From Chaunax sp. Z400 (Eukaryota > Chordata > Actinopteri > Lophiiformes > Chaunacidae), in the NCBI GenBank assembly GCA_037577475.1, contig CM075194.1, forward strand, positions 23,135,992 through 23,199,991: DNA of 64,000 nucleotides, given 5' to 3'. Shown here piece by piece: positions 63,764-64,000 of the stretch. The position numbers were made by a program, and so were the translations under genes. Below the pieces are notes generated by a model, which did not search any database, was not told the DNA's origin, and was given only the letters and a program-made list of their open reading frames with translations. Numbering within the stretch: the stretch's first letter is position 1; the number at the start of each line of letters is the position of its first letter.

Positions 63764-64000
63764 GAGGACACACACCACTGCATTCTCCTCCAGTGTGACG
63801 GGAACTGAAACCCCCAGAGTGGAATCTGTAAGGGAGTAGAGAGCTCTAGCTCCTATTGGAGTATGGTGGCAGAAAAGTGAAAGTTTAGTGCTTTGTTTGG
63901 TTTCACAAAAGCAGGTTAATGCAAAATCTCTCCAAACGGGGTTAGATGAGAACATATACCACCCTTAAGTGAATACTGCATTTACTGAGAGGATGTGAGC
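63764..64000 (+). other. trappc12: trappc12 3' UTR (start)
   Basis: Sequence after the stop codon to the window edge. No AATAAA or ATTAAA is present, so the polyadenylation site lies beyond. No coding signal for a neighbouring gene is seen. Confidence 0.75.

Overview
This is vertebrate nuclear DNA and almost certainly a teleost fish. Coding sequence is broken into short exons with canonical GT/AG borders. Introns are packed with (CA)n, (GT)n and (CT)n arrays, minisatellites, tRNA-derived SINEs and relics of hAT, Tc1/mariner and Harbinger DNA transposons of kinds common in ray-finned fish. The species cannot be named from sequence alone.

Two protein-coding genes account for all the coding sequence I can support. 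They sit head to head around a short shared promoter near 22.7-23.1 kb. On the minus strand is eipr1 (TSSC1), a WD40 protein that works with the GARP and EARP endosomal tethering complexes. Its first four coding exons are at 22673-22714, 22371-22454, 7718-7850 and 5707-5863, and the rest lies beyond the left edge. On the plus strand is trappc12 (TRAMM/TTC15), the TPR subunit of the TRAPPIII tethering complex. Eleven coding exons run from 23534 to the stop at 63763, and their borders join in phase into an 827-residue protein. Human EIPR1 and TRAPPC12 are also divergent neighbours, so this is a conserved pair. Both products act in endosome/Golgi membrane tethering, which makes the shared promoter (perfect NRF1 palindrome, ETS core) biologically sensible.

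Layout. 1-5706: eipr1 intron 4 (incomplete), dominated by a 26-bp minisatellite (936-3109) with block duplications of 13 and 22 units. 5707-22714: eipr1 exons 4 to 1; the 14.5-kb intron 2 holds a dead hAT transposase (about 15.2-16.5 kb), a SINE with a perfect 13-bp target duplication, a 32-bp AT palindrome and a repeat-poor stretch near 13-14 kb. 22715-23533: promoter, trappc12 5' UTR exon and intron 1. 23534-27757: large disordered-region exon 2, then exon 3. 27758-46096: an 18.3-kb intron with a second SINE family, a 1.15-kb GT/TTTGGGG array, long microsatellites and an internally deleted hAT element with both ends. 46097-55680: exons 4-10 at shorter spacing; introns after exons 6, 7 and 8 carry CA or GT arrays close to the donor sites. 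55681-62350: intron 10 with a 12-bp tandem array having 144-bp higher-order periodicity and two Harbinger relics. 62351-63763: exons 11 and 12. 63764-64000: 3' UTR, no polyadenylation signal seen.

I found no new multi-gene system. The most interesting items are the divergent tethering-gene pair, microsatellites placed at trappc12 splice donors, the higher-order structure of the two large tandem arrays, and several transposon relics whose damage can be read directly.
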